A DNA stretch of 64,000 bases from contig JAECUM010004936.1 in the NCBI GenBank assembly GCA_016617855.1, positions 1 through 64,000 of the forward strand, in the 5' to 3' direction. This stretch comes from Megalonaias nervosa (lineage: Eukaryota > Mollusca > Bivalvia > Unionida > Unionidae). Position numbers and translations under genes: made by a program. This document shows positions 1 to 12,600 of this stretch, piece after piece. The notes under the pieces are model-generated. The model had not been told where the DNA came from, ran no database searches, and saw nothing but the letters and a program-made list of their open reading frames with translations. Within the stretch, counting starts at the first letter, position 1; every line of letters begins with the position of its first letter.

Positions 1-1056
1 TAGTATTGATTCCATGCACATTCTACAGTCAGACTAGTGCCATGATCATTCTACAGTCAAACTAGTATTGATTCCATGCACATTCTACAGTCAAACTAGT
101 ATTGATTCCATGCACATTCTACAGTCAAACTAGTATTGATTCCATGCACATTCTACTTCCATGATCATTCTACAGTCAAACTAATATTGATTCCATGCAC
201 ATTCTACTTCCATGCACATTCTACAGTCAGACTAGTGCCATGATCATTCTTCAGTCAAACTAGTATTGATTCCATGCACATTCTACTTCCATGCACATTC
301 TACAGTCAGACTAGTGCCATGATCATTCTACAGTCAAACTAGTATTGATTCCATGCACATTCTACAATCAAACTGGTATTGATTCCATGCACATTCTACA
401 GTCAAACTAGTATTGACTCCATGCACATTCTACAGTCAAACTAGTATTGATTCCATGCACATTCTACTTCCATGCACATTCTACAGTCAAACTAGTGCCA
501 TGATCATTCTACAGTCAAACTAGTATTGATTCCATGCACATTCTACAGTCAAACTAGTGACATGATCATTCTACAGTCAAATTAGTATTGATTCCATGCA
601 CATTCTACAGTCAGACTAGTGCCATGATCATTCTACAGTCAAATTAGTATTGATTCCATGCACATTCTACAGTCAAACTAGTATTGATTCCATGCACATT
701 CTACAGTCAAACTAGTATTGATTCCATGCACATTCTACAGTCAAACTAGTATTGATTCCATCCACATTCTACAGTCAAACTAGTATTGATTCCATCCACA
801 TTCTACAGTCAAACTAGTATTGATTCCATGCACATTCTACTTCCATGCACATTCTACAGTCAAACTAGTGCCATGATCATTCTACAGTCAAACTAGTATT
901 GATTTCATGCACATTCTTCAAACTAGTACTGATTCCATGTACATTCTGCTTCCATGCACAATCTACAGTCAAGCTAGTATGGATTCCACACACATTCTAC
1001 AGTCAAACTAGTATTGATTCCACAGACATTCTACAGTCAAAACTAGTATTGAAACC
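1..1056. repeat. 34-bp minisatellite array
   Basis: About 30 tandem copies of a roughly 34-bp unit containing gattccatgcacattctac and cagtcaaactagt. Shorter variant units carry gtgccatgatcattc in place of the usual middle. The array starts at the window edge, so its true length is unknown. Copies degrade towards 900-1056. No coding potential is seen. Confidence 0.95.
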
Positions 1057-1411
1057 CTTTGGCATGAAGTGGTTATGAATGATTGAAAAAGTATGCCAGA
1101 TCAGGATATAATCTGTTACACATTCCAGGGAAGGGTTTCACATGTCACTTGTTCCATAATGCTAGGATATGGAAAGATGCAATGAGCCAGTCATTCTATA
1201 ATGTTCCAGCAGGGTGTCATTCATCTCATATTGCTCAGGAAATATGCCTTTTATCTCATAATGCTTCGGCAGGTCAAGAGGTAATGTACCATTCATCCTA
1301 AAATGGTCCAGCAATTCAGTTTGTGACAAGTCATTCATCCCATAATGCTCACGAAGATCAGGATGTAATGTTCAGGGCTCAGGAAAACCACTTGTCCGCT
1401 CACCCTGACCA

Positions 1412-1663
1412 GGTAAAATTTGGCTGTGCTAAGTAAAACGTTTCTATGTACTCGTCTTTGGGCCGAGTAGGTGCAGATTTGCACCTTCAGAATGAATCAT
1501 GAGTGCATTTTCTATGCTTCAACATTGCTTGACATCTTGGGTAAAATTTGGCTGTGCTAAGTAAAACATTTCTATGTACTCGTCTTTGGGCCGAGTAGGT
1601 GCAGATTTGCACCTTCAGAATGAATCATGAGTGCATTTTCTATGCTTCAACATTGCTTGACAT
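1412..1663. repeat. Tandem duplication of a 128-bp segment
   Basis: The segment beginning ggtaaaatttggctgtgc at 1412 is repeated almost exactly from 1540. Both copies contain the short palindrome gtgcagatttgcac. The repetition is visible directly, and near-identity implies a recent duplication. The stretch from 1664 to 2459 shows nothing else recognisable. Confidence 0.9.
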
Positions 1664-2463
1664 TTGGCATGCATCAGTTATGAATATCTTATGGCTGATT
1701 GGCATGATTGTCATCAGTCTAGAACATGAATATCTTATGGCTGATTGGCATGCTTGTTTAAAACATGTTGCAGTGGAAACAAATTTTTCTTTTTTTTACT
1801 CTGGTACTGGATGTAAGCCTGATACAAACAAGGGTCCATATTATTGGACATATAATGTTGCTTTTTTACATTTAGCCCTTGATTATGTAATGGTCTTTGC
1901 GTTGACAGTGACACTTTGAAGCAAGTTAGGTTTCATTTTTAACTGGAGAAAGATTGCCTTTCAATGAGTAATCACACATCATTACATGTCAGACCTCTGA
2001 GAAAATTAGAGGTAGGGAATGTCAAAATTTGTGTGATTTTTCATCTGGTCAGGCAGTGTTACACTTGACCCAAGTCACCAGCAGTTTCATGACTGAAGCT
2101 TAATTTATGCATTGTCATACCAATGGGAAAATGCAAGCAGGTCAGGATGTTATGTTCTTCTTCTCACGAAGCTGATTCAGGCAGGCTATTTATCCTGCAG
2201 CGATTAGTGCCATCTTTCCCATAATGCTCGGGCAAGTAAATATGTAATGTGCCATTAGTCCCACAATGTTCAGGCATGTCCCAATATTGCATGCCATTCA
2301 TCCATTAATGCTCAGGCAGTTATGGATGTTAGTGCCATTGATTTAAAGTAAGCAGTGTACACTCATCTGGGAATACATTGTCCAGTAGTAGGTCCAAAGT
2401 TTTATTTAGCTTATACATAGGAAATATATGCTATGGGGAAATCAGTGGCAAATAAAGATCAGG

Positions 2464-3425
2464 GTGTAATATACTACAAGGTGTAATATGCTACGGTCCC
2501 AAAATACTCAGGTCAGGGTGTAATATGCTGCTATCCCAAAATACTCAGATAGGCCAGGGTGTAATATGCCACTGTCCCAAAATACTCAGGTCAGGGTGTA
2601 ATATGCTGCTATCCCAAAATACTCAGATAGGTCAAGGTGTAATATGCTACGGTCCCAAAATACTCAGGTCAGGGTGTAATATGCTGCTATCCCAAAATAC
2701 TCAGATAGGTCAGGGTATAATATGCTTCTGTCCCAATGTACTCAGATAAGTCAGGGTATAATATGCTTCTGTCCCAATGTACTCAGATAAGTCAGGGTAT
2801 AATATGCTTTTGTCCCAATGTACTCAGATAGGTCAGGGTATAATATGCTTTTGTCCCAATGTACTCAGATAGGTCAGGGTATAATATGCTTCTGTCCCAG
2901 TGCACTCAGATAGATCAGGGTATAATATGCTTCTGTCCCAGTGCACTCAGATAGGTCAGGGTATAATATGCTTCTGTCCCAATGTACTCAGATAGGTCAG
3001 GGTATAATATGCTTCTGTCCCAATGTACTCAGATAAGTCAGGGTATAATATGCTTCTGTCCCAATGTACTCAGATAGGTCAGGGTATAATATGCTTTTGT
3101 CCCAATGTACTCAGATAGGTCAGGGTATAATATGCTTCTGTCCCAGTGTACTCAGATAGGTCAGGGTATAATATGCTTCTGTCCCAATGTACTCAGATAA
3201 GTCAGGGTATAATATGCTTCTGTCCCAATGTACTCAGATAAGTCAGGGTATAATATGCTTCTGTCCCAATGTACTCAGATAAGTCAGGGTATAATATGCT
3301 TCTGTCCCAATGTACTGAGATAAGTCAGGGTATAATATGCTTCTGTCCCAATGTACTCAGATAGGTCAGGGTGTAACATGCCACTGTCCCAATGTACTCA
3401 GATAGGTTAGGGTGTAACATCTTCA
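2464..3425. repeat. 41-bp minisatellite array
   Basis: About 24 tandem copies of a roughly 41-bp unit containing ggtcagggtataatatgc and gtcccaatgtactcag. The first few copies are a diverged subtype (cccaaaatactcagg). The central copies are nearly identical, which is typical of recent unequal exchange. Confidence 0.95.
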
Positions 3426-4529
3426 AAGTTTAATGCAGGTTATACACAAAAAATATATGTTATGGAAGAAATCACAAATGAAATTTTTTTTGTATATTAA
3501 TATGAAAGTTAATTATGGCTGCAGGTACTATTTATTATTATTATTATTATTATCATTTCAGACTACAACTCCATGTATGGCATGCAGTATGACATTAATC
3601 CACAACTCCATGATAGGGACAGTGCACTCTATGAACCACATTGACTCTAAACAAGATTATATCATAATCCATTTATACTGTGTAAGTTTGTTTGTGTATG
3701 TTTTGCTGCATAAGTTATACTGTGCAATTTATAGTGTTCAGGTTTTGCTGCATCAGTTATGCTTGGTACGTTTTGCTGTGTAAATTGTTCTGTGCATGTT
3801 ATACTAAGTTTTGCTGAATTGGTTATGATTGGTAAGCTTATCTCTGGAAATTATTTTGTGCAAGTTACGCTGTGAAACAATGCAAGTTTCACTTTGTTAT
3901 AAAGCAGGGTGTTGTTTCTCATTTAAAAATATTTTAAAACAAACTGTATTTTGAGAAAAAAATTTTGGGTGTGCTTCACTTGCTCTAATGTGTAACATGC
4001 ACCCTAATTTTTAGCTCAGCGTAAGGTGTACAGCATTGTTCTGACATATAATACACTTGTGGTATCCAAAATTTCAAAATCTTCCATATTGTGCCAGAAA
4101 CAATATTCTGCAATTTTGGTTAGTACACTGATCATCCTTTGTTACATGGCATTGGACTGTTTTACAATAAACCAGTGCTAGACTGTTTCTTTATTCTTTT
4201 CAGTCAGGCCTTAATACTTGTACATTGCCATAACAGTTAGCTGACGTCTCTCAGTGCACAAGTTACTTACCTAATCTATGTTGACACTTTGTCAGACTAT
4301 GTATATATTCAGATTCAAAATCAAACACAAAGTGCTAAATGAATGTTCAGATCCAGTATTTACACTTATTTGGACCATCATGACATCTGAAACATATGCC
4401 GGTATCGAAGATATCCCAGTGTCCAACATATCCCAGTATCCAAACTAGAATTTACCCCAACACAGCATTGTAATTATATATCTGGCACATCCATGCTTTA
4501 GCCAGCACTGATTAACTTTCCAGCACAAA
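3426..4529. other. AT-rich stretch with no recognisable gene
   Basis: AT-rich DNA with a short ATT run near 3530 and weak internal similarity around ttttgctg at 3690-3830. I see no open frame with protein-family resemblance, no RNA gene and no mobile-element end. Confidence 0.5.
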
Positions 4530-4735
4530 TTATGTTGAAAACAATATACCAAATCAGTTAGGGACCCATTATGTTGAAAATGCCATGCCAGATTAAATAT
4601 GCACCAGTTATGTTGAAAACAACATGCTGGATCAATTAGGCACTGATTATGTTGAAAACATCATGCCAAACCAGTTAGGCACTGTTTATATTGAAAACAT
4701 CATGCCAAACCAGTTAAGCACTGATCACTTTATAG
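4530..4735. repeat. Degenerate minisatellite of about 38-40 bp
   Basis: Five to six imperfect copies of a unit built around atgttgaaaacatcatgcca followed by aaccagttaggcactg. Copies diverge more at the 5' side. Confidence 0.8.
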
Positions 4736-5737
4736 TCACAAAGAATTATCAAATACAATAATTTAAGATTAGAAATAAATCAAAGAACTAAGTTTATTTC
4801 CCAAAGAAAAGTAAATAAATTGCAATTTATGACACACTAACTTTTTCTTCAGTTTCACTAAATGTATAATTATTACCAAAACTTGAATGAATTCATCACA
4901 GTGTACTTGGACAAATTACCAGTCACTAGTGTGCATTTCCAGTTGTCGGAGAACAAAAATTATACAGCAATGCGAAATGAGGTGAGTTTACTAACAAAAC
5001 CAATCAAAGAACTGAACTATCAAGGTTTAAAAGCATTATTTATGTCTTCAATAATGCTAGTGAATAATGCAGTTACAATGCAGCGAATTTAATACATCAG
5101 AAAGAAAGACTCTGACACATACAGGACGCTTTAGGGTCATGATCTCACATCAGATTGATATAGAAAAATATCATAAAATGCACACATGATCCTGGAAATA
5201 AGAAACGTATATAAAAGGTGCATGTGGCCGTAACATATTTCATATTTGTCTGTATCATGTCTAGAGATATTATTTGATATATTTGAATCTAAATATTTTT
5301 TCTGATATTGTTTGAAAGATGCTAAACCTTCTGTTTTAAAATTCCCCATATATATAGCTAGGTCTGTTGTTTATCATATTTTCCTTTTGAAGACCATAAT
5401 TGAAAATTGGAGTCAGAAAGCCAGGTTGACTAAAATTTATCACAACATCAATGAAAATGAATTCATTAAAGAAGTCAACATACAAGGACTTAAATGAAAT
5501 GAGGAATACAGCTATTTTGACATTTTTACCTTAATAATGTCAAAATTACAATACAGTCTTAATAATCAGTGTCGTAAGTCCAGCTTCCTGAACTATTGTA
5601 TCATTGCAGTATAGATAAATCACAAGGTACTTGTACTTTAATTTAGATGGGAATGTAATATTTTAACTTCAGTGCATAAATGTTTTATCATGAACTCCTG
5701 ACATCAAGACTACTTTGTTTGTTTTTTTTGTTTCCAT

Positions 5738-5862
5738 TTAAGAACTCACTGAATAAAGTAACATGTCCAAAATTTAAGGAGAACTCACTGAATAAAGTAA
5801 CATGTCCAAAATTTAAGGAGAACTCACTGAATAAAGTAACATGTCCAAAATTTAAGGAGATA
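5738..5862. repeat. 39-bp triplication
   Basis: Three consecutive, essentially identical copies of a 39-bp unit starting aactcactgaataaag and ending aatttaaggag. The short open frame across it is only the translation of the repeat. Confidence 0.95.
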
Positions 5863-6037
5863 AAATAGGTTGTAGATTTGTTTCTTTCTCTACCTTGAAA
5901 TTGAAGTCAAGACCATAAATAAAGATTGCCTTCAGATTATAGGGACATTTTAAAAACTGATAAAGTAAAGAAATTACATGACTTTAATGAAAAAGTTACA
6001 GTGACTTTTAAGATTTTCAGTGGATAAATTGAAATAG

Positions 6038-6310
6038 AATCTATAATTTAAATATATACTTTAATCGAATCTATGATTTAAATATATACTCAAATAGAAT
6101 CTATAATTTAAATATGTCCACATTTCTAGCTTATTCATTGATATTTAGCTTATTCATTGATATTTAGCTTATTCATTGATATTCAGCTTATTCACTGATA
6201 TTCAGCTTATTCACTGATATTCAGCTTATTATCTGATATTTAGCTTATTTCATATTCAGCTTATTCATTGATATTCAGTTATTCATAGATATTAGCATAT
6301 TCATTGATAT
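6038..6310. repeat. Two short AT-rich tandem arrays
   Basis: At 6038-6115 there are three copies of a roughly 28-bp unit containing gaatctataatttaaat. From about 6125 there follow about nine copies of a 20-bp unit attcattgatatttagctt with point variants. No coding signal. Confidence 0.85.
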
Positions 6311-6711
6311 TCAACTGAATCTTGGCATGGCTGATTCAGAACTTGATATAATATTTTCATGTTTGGAATTTCAGTCTCATGGAAAGTAATGTCTGTAAAA
6401 AGTATAATCTTGTGTTTCTTTTTTCTAGGAATACAGATGTTAAATTTGGAGGGTGGGGGCCTTGAAAATTTGTGTTACAAGATTTTTTTTCTTCTATTGC
6501 AGATGATGCAACAGACTAAACAAGGAACATTTGATAAATCCAGCTGGAGATGGCATACATCATATTTTTTCATCCAGTAGTGACACCATCACTTATCTAC
6601 AGTGATTTCATCAGAAAATTGTGTATCTACTTTAGTAGATGTCATTTTAATACTGACCTGATATTCATTGCCTAGACATTATGTTTGCAGGCTCTTTAAT
6701 TACTTGTCTGC

Positions 6712-6712
<1 letters not shown>

Positions 6713-6794
<82 letters not shown>
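6713..6794. repeat. (AT)n microsatellite
   Basis: An uninterrupted run of about 40 AT dinucleotides. Runs of this length are commonly mis-sized in assemblies, so the exact length should not be trusted. Confidence 0.98.
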
Positions 6795-6798
<4 letters not shown>

Positions 6799-7267
6799 CA
6801 GTGAAACAAAGAATGAAATTCTACTTTCTGCACGTCAACGACCATTAGAGATTTTTATTGTCTTTTGAAGATTATCAAATATCGTTAATGTAATGCAGAG
6901 AAAAGCTAACAGAAAAATTAATAGATGGATGAATCAATACCCTTGTATTAATATGTGAAGTCTAGGTTTCAATATTAAAAGTTTCTAAACCAAGAGAAAA
7001 GGATGTTATGTTGCTTGGATGTTCATTACTTACAGCAGTAAGCTTAAATATATAATAGTAATTTCTCTTGCCACTTAAAATATATTTTGTGAAAGTAACT
7101 ATGTGAAATTATACATATTCTGAAATAGTTGAAGCAATTATATGTGCAAATTTATGTTCTTCAAGTTAAAAATCCACGTATATTAAGAATTATTAAATCT
7201 TAAATGCTGTGAAAAAACTCAACTGGTCCTTGAATTAAACTATTATACCCTATATACATATAAATCA

Positions 7268-7441
7268 AGTCAAACTGCAAACAACAGAGATCATGATTTG
7301 CCATCACATAATGCACCATCATATCAGGGTCTGTTTTGTTTGTTCTATTGATTGCTCTTAACAAACTGCATAGACCCAGAGCTGCCAGTGTGCTCTGTGA
7401 TGGCAGACCTGGATCTGTGTAGTTTGCAGTTGGACTTGACT
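7268..7441. mobile_element. Imperfect long palindrome, possible foldback/MITE
   Basis: The left arm starts aagtcaaactgcaaac and the right arm ends with its near reverse complement gtttgcagttggacttgac. Internal blocks also pair: gccatcacat with gtgatggc, and agggtctg with the reverse complement of agaccc. The whole 170 bp can therefore fold on itself with roughly 70 percent pairing. I infer a small non-autonomous inverted-repeat element. No clear target duplication was found. Confidence 0.55.
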
Positions 7442-8624
7442 TGTGAGTAGATATGGTAAGTCTTTAAGTCACTTGTCATCTTCATAAGCACAATAATGAT
7501 TTATATATTATCACATACAATTCATATTTTTATTATATTGTTCCAGAGAAAATATTTTCAGGTTGAATAACTGATTGCATCATAGTATAAAACATCTACC
7601 ATATTTGATCTAATACTGGCACATACCTAAATATGTACACACCCCTTTTTATGATAATGTAACCCATTCCCAAGAGCATGTTTCAATTTCAGAAGCCTCA
7701 TGCGAGGGAAGTGGCTTTTAAATCAGAGTAAAATGTTGTGATTTCCTTTAATTTAACTCCATGCACAGCTGGTGCATCATTTCCACCTAATTTTATACTT
7801 GAGTCAGCCTCAAAAAATTGCTTTTAACAGAAATTTTATTTATCGTAACCATATTGCATCCAGAAAAAATGAACTTCTGTTTCAGTTGTCCCAGCCATAT
7901 TGCACACAGAAAGAATGAAATTCAGTTTTAATGTCCCAGCCATATTGCGCCTGCAGAAAGTGGATATCTTTCGGTAGATACAAAGGGAGCAAAGTCACCA
8001 GTGTTCATTACTCAGTTTGTGCAAACAAAGATGAGCCTGATATTCATGAAATTTGCCTACTCTGATTTTAAATTTAGAAGTGCACTGTGCCTATTATATT
8101 GAATATGATGTGATAAATATAGTGATATGTCTTCAGAGTTTAAATTGTTTATAATGTTAATTCATTAATATGATGTAAATTTGGTGTGGATTTACATAAA
8201 ATTTTGTTGTATTTGAGACTGTTTAAGATAAGATTATTGTAATATTTCCATAATAAATGACGGACTTGCTGTAAAAGTAAACACAATTAAAGATTTTGTA
8301 AAGCCTTTACAATTCAACAGTATCTGATTTCCTGGTTTTAGCTTGTTTGTGGGACTCTAAACATTAGAAGACCATAATTTTAGCTTTATTTCTGCAACTC
8401 TGGTGATTGTTTTAATGCATATTAAATAATTCGTTAAAGTGAAATTTGCAGTAATTTTGACTCAAATATTGATGTACAAGATATGTATTGGGTTACTAAA
8501 TGCACGTATCTAATACATCATCTTGTACATTTTTCTGTGTTTTAAGTCTGGCCTGTACACTTTATATTAGCAGCTTAATTGTATTTTATAAATAAGCATG
8601 ACAAGAATGTGATAACAGTCATCT
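7442..8624. other. AT-rich stretch with no recognisable gene
   Basis: No family-like open frame or RNA gene is visible. A loose local duplication around cagccatattgc lies at 7850-7960. Otherwise nothing supportable. Confidence 0.5.
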
Positions 8625-8755
8625 TGTACATAGGGTATAGGAACTTGCCTTGTACACAGGGTATAGACTCATCTTGTACATATGGTATAGAAACTCGCCT
8701 TTTACACAGGGTACAGAAACTCGCCTTGTTCATAGCGTATAGAAACTTGTCCCCA
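8625..8755. repeat. Short degenerate tandem repeat
   Basis: About five imperfect copies of a 26-28 bp unit resembling cttgtacatagggtatagaa. The short open frame here is translated repeat, not a gene. Confidence 0.75.
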
Positions 8756-9479
8756 CAAATTGAACTTTTATATATTATACTTGTATGTAGTTCATTTGTA
8801 CACTGATATGCAAATAAATCGTTATTTTACAGTGACTATACTTCTACAAGAAATAAAATTGTATATTTTAAAAGCCTTTTGTTTGTTTTAATAGAAAGTT
8901 AAAGTTACACATCCATCTGAAAATCTAATTGTGATAAATGTTTAAGATGAGGGAGTTTGCATAAATTAAAATTGTTTAATTAGTTTTATTAATATTTTTG
9001 TTTCATAAATTATAACTTTAAATAAGCTGAGATCTATGGTGAACATGTATGCCCAATCCATGATGATTCTCTTCTTACTTGAAGTTAGGTAGCACAAGAC
9101 AACTGAAAACTGACCAGAATTAACACAAATTTAACTTTGTAGATTTTATCAACTTGCATGCCACAACTGTACATGTCTAATTTGCCACCTATCTCAGACA
9201 GAATGGGAAATATCAAAAATGAATTTCAAATAAAAAAATGCAGTGTATCTTTTTTGTTAATGTTTGAGAAGCGAGGTTATTTAGGACATTGTAAATTGAA
9301 ATGTAGTAATCAGATTTTATTTGTACACCCAGCAAATGGTGGAGCATGTTATGTTTGGCATTTCATCTGTAACAGTTTTAATTTCCATACAGTAACTTTA
9401 GTTTTACACCATCAACTTTGTGTTGGTGGCCTTCACTTGAGACATCCATTGATTTTGGGTTTTATATGCAATGGTCATG

Positions 9480-9747
9480 TTGTTGTTGTTGTTGTTGTTG
9501 TAGGGCTTAACGCCATTTTTCAGCACACGATAGGCTATACATGGCGGCCAGCATTAATGGTGGAGGAAGAAACCGGGAAATCCCCGGAAAGAACCACCGA
9601 CCCACGAGAAGCTACTAGCAAGCTTTCTCACATATCCACATTCGCCGAATCCGAGACTCGCACCCACGCAGACAGAGGTGAGATGGCAGTGATCCATAAC
9701 AGAGAGCGCTTTAGACCACTCGGCCACTCGGGGCCCCCGCAATGGTC
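9480..9747 (-). mobile_element. tRNA-derived SINE, family 1
   Basis: Read on the minus strand it begins with a tRNA-like head containing an A-box-like gtggccgagtggtctaaagc and a B-box-like stretch. The head is longer than a simple tRNA, like a class II (Leu/Ser) tRNA with a long variable arm. A conserved body follows (tagcttctcgtgggtcggtgg, aagctttctcac on the other strand), then a tail of GTT/AAC triplets at 9480-9500. Six more copies lie at 48455, 50712, 51658, 52019, 56835 and 57975. The 197-codon plus-strand open frame across this copy is accidental. Confidence 0.85.
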
Positions 9748-9804
9748 ATGAGCACAGTAATAAAAAATAGATACTTTTTTACATTAGCATTAGTTCTAGA
9801 TTTC

Positions 9805-9958
9805 ATATGTCAGGCAGACTTCATATATTAGACACACTTCATATATTAGATACACTTCATATATTAGACACACTTCATATATTAGATACACTTCATATAT
9901 TAGGCACACTTAATATATTAAGCACACTTCATATATTATACACACTTCATATATTTCA
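9805..9958. repeat. 17-bp minisatellite
   Basis: About nine copies of a 17-bp unit, acacttcatatattaga with variants. Confidence 0.9.
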
Positions 9959-10264
9959 TGCACTTGAGGCAAGGATCATATCTGTACATTTTTCAGTCTA
10001 TAGTTCCAAGTTTAAGATCACAGCATCCTTGATCAAACTTGATATACTGCATGAGACAAGAAAAATACACCTGTTGATTTTGGACCCAATAGAGCAAAGT
10101 AAAGGTCACAAAAACCTAAGAAAGAAAAATTGATTCCTTATAGTTAGATTTCTACAATAGTAACTTTGACAAAACATTGTGGAAGGCTTGTATTGGAGAT
10201 GTGAAATACATCTGTTGCTTTTTATATGCCAGCCATAAGGTGGAATGTTTTATTTTTTATGTGC

Positions 10265-10560
10265 TCACTCTGGTGGCCTAAGTGGTTAGAGCATCTGCCT
10301 TTGATGTGGGAGGTTGTGGGTTTGAACCCCGGCTGAGTCATACCAAAGACTTGTAAAAAGGGTACTAGCAGCTGCCTCACTTGGCACTCATTATTAAAGG
10401 TTAGTGTTAGGACTGGTCTGCCTGGTGTCAGGATAATGTGACTGGGTGGGACATCATGCTACATGTCTGCAGCATGATACCCCAGTGCAAGGCACACTGC
10501 AGGCATCGTAGCAATATGAATGAAAAACTGTTAAAGCTACATTAAAAATCTAAATCATAC
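10265..10560 (+). mobile_element. tRNA-derived SINE, family 2 (full length)
   Basis: The head carries a tRNA-like A box (tggcctaagtggttagagc) and B box (gggtttgaaccccggc). A unique body follows with gcctggtgtcaggataatg and gactgggtgggacatcatg, and the element ends near aaagctacattaaaaatc. A 5'-truncated relative lies at 45404-45660. The two copies share the body and the 3' end, which defines the family. Confidence 0.8.
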
Positions 10561-12011
10561 ACACATTATTTTGGGATATTGTCCATCCACCTGTCTGTCT
10601 GCACTCTCCACTCTCTACAATTACCAAACTTGAGGAAAGGAAGAACCCTATCAATTTAAAGGTCAGGGTCAGTGTGATGGAGGTGGTAATCTACAGATAT
10701 TACAAACTTATGAGAGCACGACAGGTGTAAGGTGAAATTGTTTGCATTTGCCACATGCACAGTGGAGAGAATGTTGGCAAACCTCTATGTTACTTCCATG
10801 TACTGTGGCTGAAACTTTATATATTTTACATGTGGAAATTGTACATTATATAAGCATGCAACTGACCAAAATGGCTGATACCATATGCTCAAAAAATCAG
10901 CCTGAACTAGTCCAAAGAAGTACACTAACTTTAGCAGTTATTAGGCCCCCTCCCCAATGTGTTTCCAGTTTGCTGCCATTTCTCATTGCCAACCCTAGTA
11001 CTTTTTTCCCACATGGTAAAAAAATTTTAAATCACACAAAAAAATCACATTAAATATAAATAACATTCAAAAAATATTAAACAATCTGCCTACCTTAATT
11101 TTAAATCCAGTACAATAGGAAATACACATATTTTTTCTTGGCCTTAAAAAAGGGAAAACAAATTTTGCCAGTTTAGGATATACTAGCTTCTGAAAGTGCA
11201 ATGAATGAATTACATAATATATGAAAAGTAAAAAAAATAGTTATGGGTTTGTTTTTATTACAATTTTTCTTTGAGGTCCAGGAAGTGAAAATGACCAAGC
11301 AGAGCTAGCAGTTTCTTGAGAGATGCACATCTGAAGAAAGGCCAAGCTGTATACTCTATAACCCAAATTGCATCCATTTATATTTACAACATTAACGAGA
11401 ATTCAAAGTTCTTTTAACAGTAACTAAAATATGAAAGGTCTTTTGTAACTATACAGGACAAGCAGTAGAGAAAATATGGGAAATTCATTTATTGTGAAAA
11501 GCTAACCCTAAATCTAACTACAAAATAAGAATGCCACCAGAAAGAAGGAAATCTCAAGTTCTCCATCTACAGTTAGGAAACTTTGTGAATGGTTGCATGT
11601 AGGGTAAGGAGGATCTCAGTTGATTAAAAAGTGAAAAATGTCAGAGGTCAAGGTCCCTTTGAGTGAAAGGGGAAAAGGTTTCCAACATAAAGCTTGAATT
11701 TTCCACCATCTACATTTACCAAACTCTGTAGATGGTTTACACACTGGGTAAGGAAGAAGAAGACTGATTTCAGGGTCAATGGTGAAAGTGACCATGGTTG
11801 AAAGAATAAATATGGTTTCAGAAAAGTTACATTATTTCTACATACATTCCTGGAGAAAACTGTGGAGAGCTTGAGATAAAGAACAAACCTTCTGCTTTTG
11901 GGGTCAAAAAGTAAAAGGTCCAGATCGGTGAAAGATAAAGAAAGATTTCTATGCAATAACATTAATTCTACAGCACAAACTTGGACCAAATTATTGGTAA
12001 TAGCTTTTACT
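10561..12011. other. Stretch with no recognisable gene
   Basis: The region has a repetitive lexicon (ggtcaaggtcc, gaaagtg) resembling diverged tandem or duplicated sequence. Open frames are short and have no family resemblance. Confidence 0.45.
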
Positions 12012-12295
12012 TGGGGTAAAGACATGCACCTGTGGATTCTGGGGCAAAGACATGCGCCTGTGGATTTTGGGGTAAAGATATGCACCTGTGGATTTTGGGG
12101 TAAAGACATGTGCCTGTGGATTTTGGGGTAAAGACACGCACGTGTGGATTTTGGGGTAAAGACATGCACCTGTGGATTTTGGGGTAAAGACATGCACCTG
12201 TGGATTTTGGGGTAAAGACATGCGCCTGTGGATTTTGGGGTAAGGAATGAGCCTGTGGATTTTGGGGTAAGGAATGAGCCTGTGAATTTTGGGAT
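12012..12295. repeat. 28-bp minisatellite
   Basis: About ten copies of a 28-bp unit, ggtaaagacatgcacctgtg followed by gattttgg. The last copies diverge to ggtaaggaatgagcctg. Open frames on both strands across it (up to 181 codons on the minus strand) are repeat translations. Confidence 0.95.
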
Positions 12296-12459
12296 AAAGA
12301 GGCATAAGGTTAATGTGACTGCAGACCTTGACTGTCAGATTAGGTGACTGAAACCTGTGAGTCAATATCTCGAGAGTCAAGATCCCATTAGTATGTAGAT
12401 ATGGGACTATCAAATATGAGGTGTGCTTACAATGTGTTATTCATGGTGGTACTCTTGTT

Positions 12460-12600
12460 GAAGCAAAATTATAATTTCTACAAGATCAATGTTTTGCACA
12501 TAAAAATAGTATTGCATGACATACATGAAGCAAAAGGATAATTTCTACAAGATTAATGTTTTGCATATAAAAATAATATTCCATGACTTACCTGAAGCAA
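12460..12600. repeat. Tandem duplication of about 68 bp
   Basis: Two adjacent similar copies of a segment containing ataatttctacaagatcaat and catgac. The second copy has several substitutions. Confidence 0.8.

Noticed and set aside
1..1056. CRISPR-like array of repeats
   Set aside because: The units are contiguous repeats without unique spacers, in eukaryotic DNA. It is a minisatellite.
9158..9751. 197-codon plus-strand frame
   Set aside because: More than a third of it is antisense SINE sequence and a GTT tail. The upstream part has no family resemblance.
11648..12413. Minus-strand frames of 140-181 codons with PQNPQVHVFTPKS-like repeats
   Set aside because: They are translations of the 28-bp minisatellite. 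Both strands are open in several frames, as expected of a repeat without stops.
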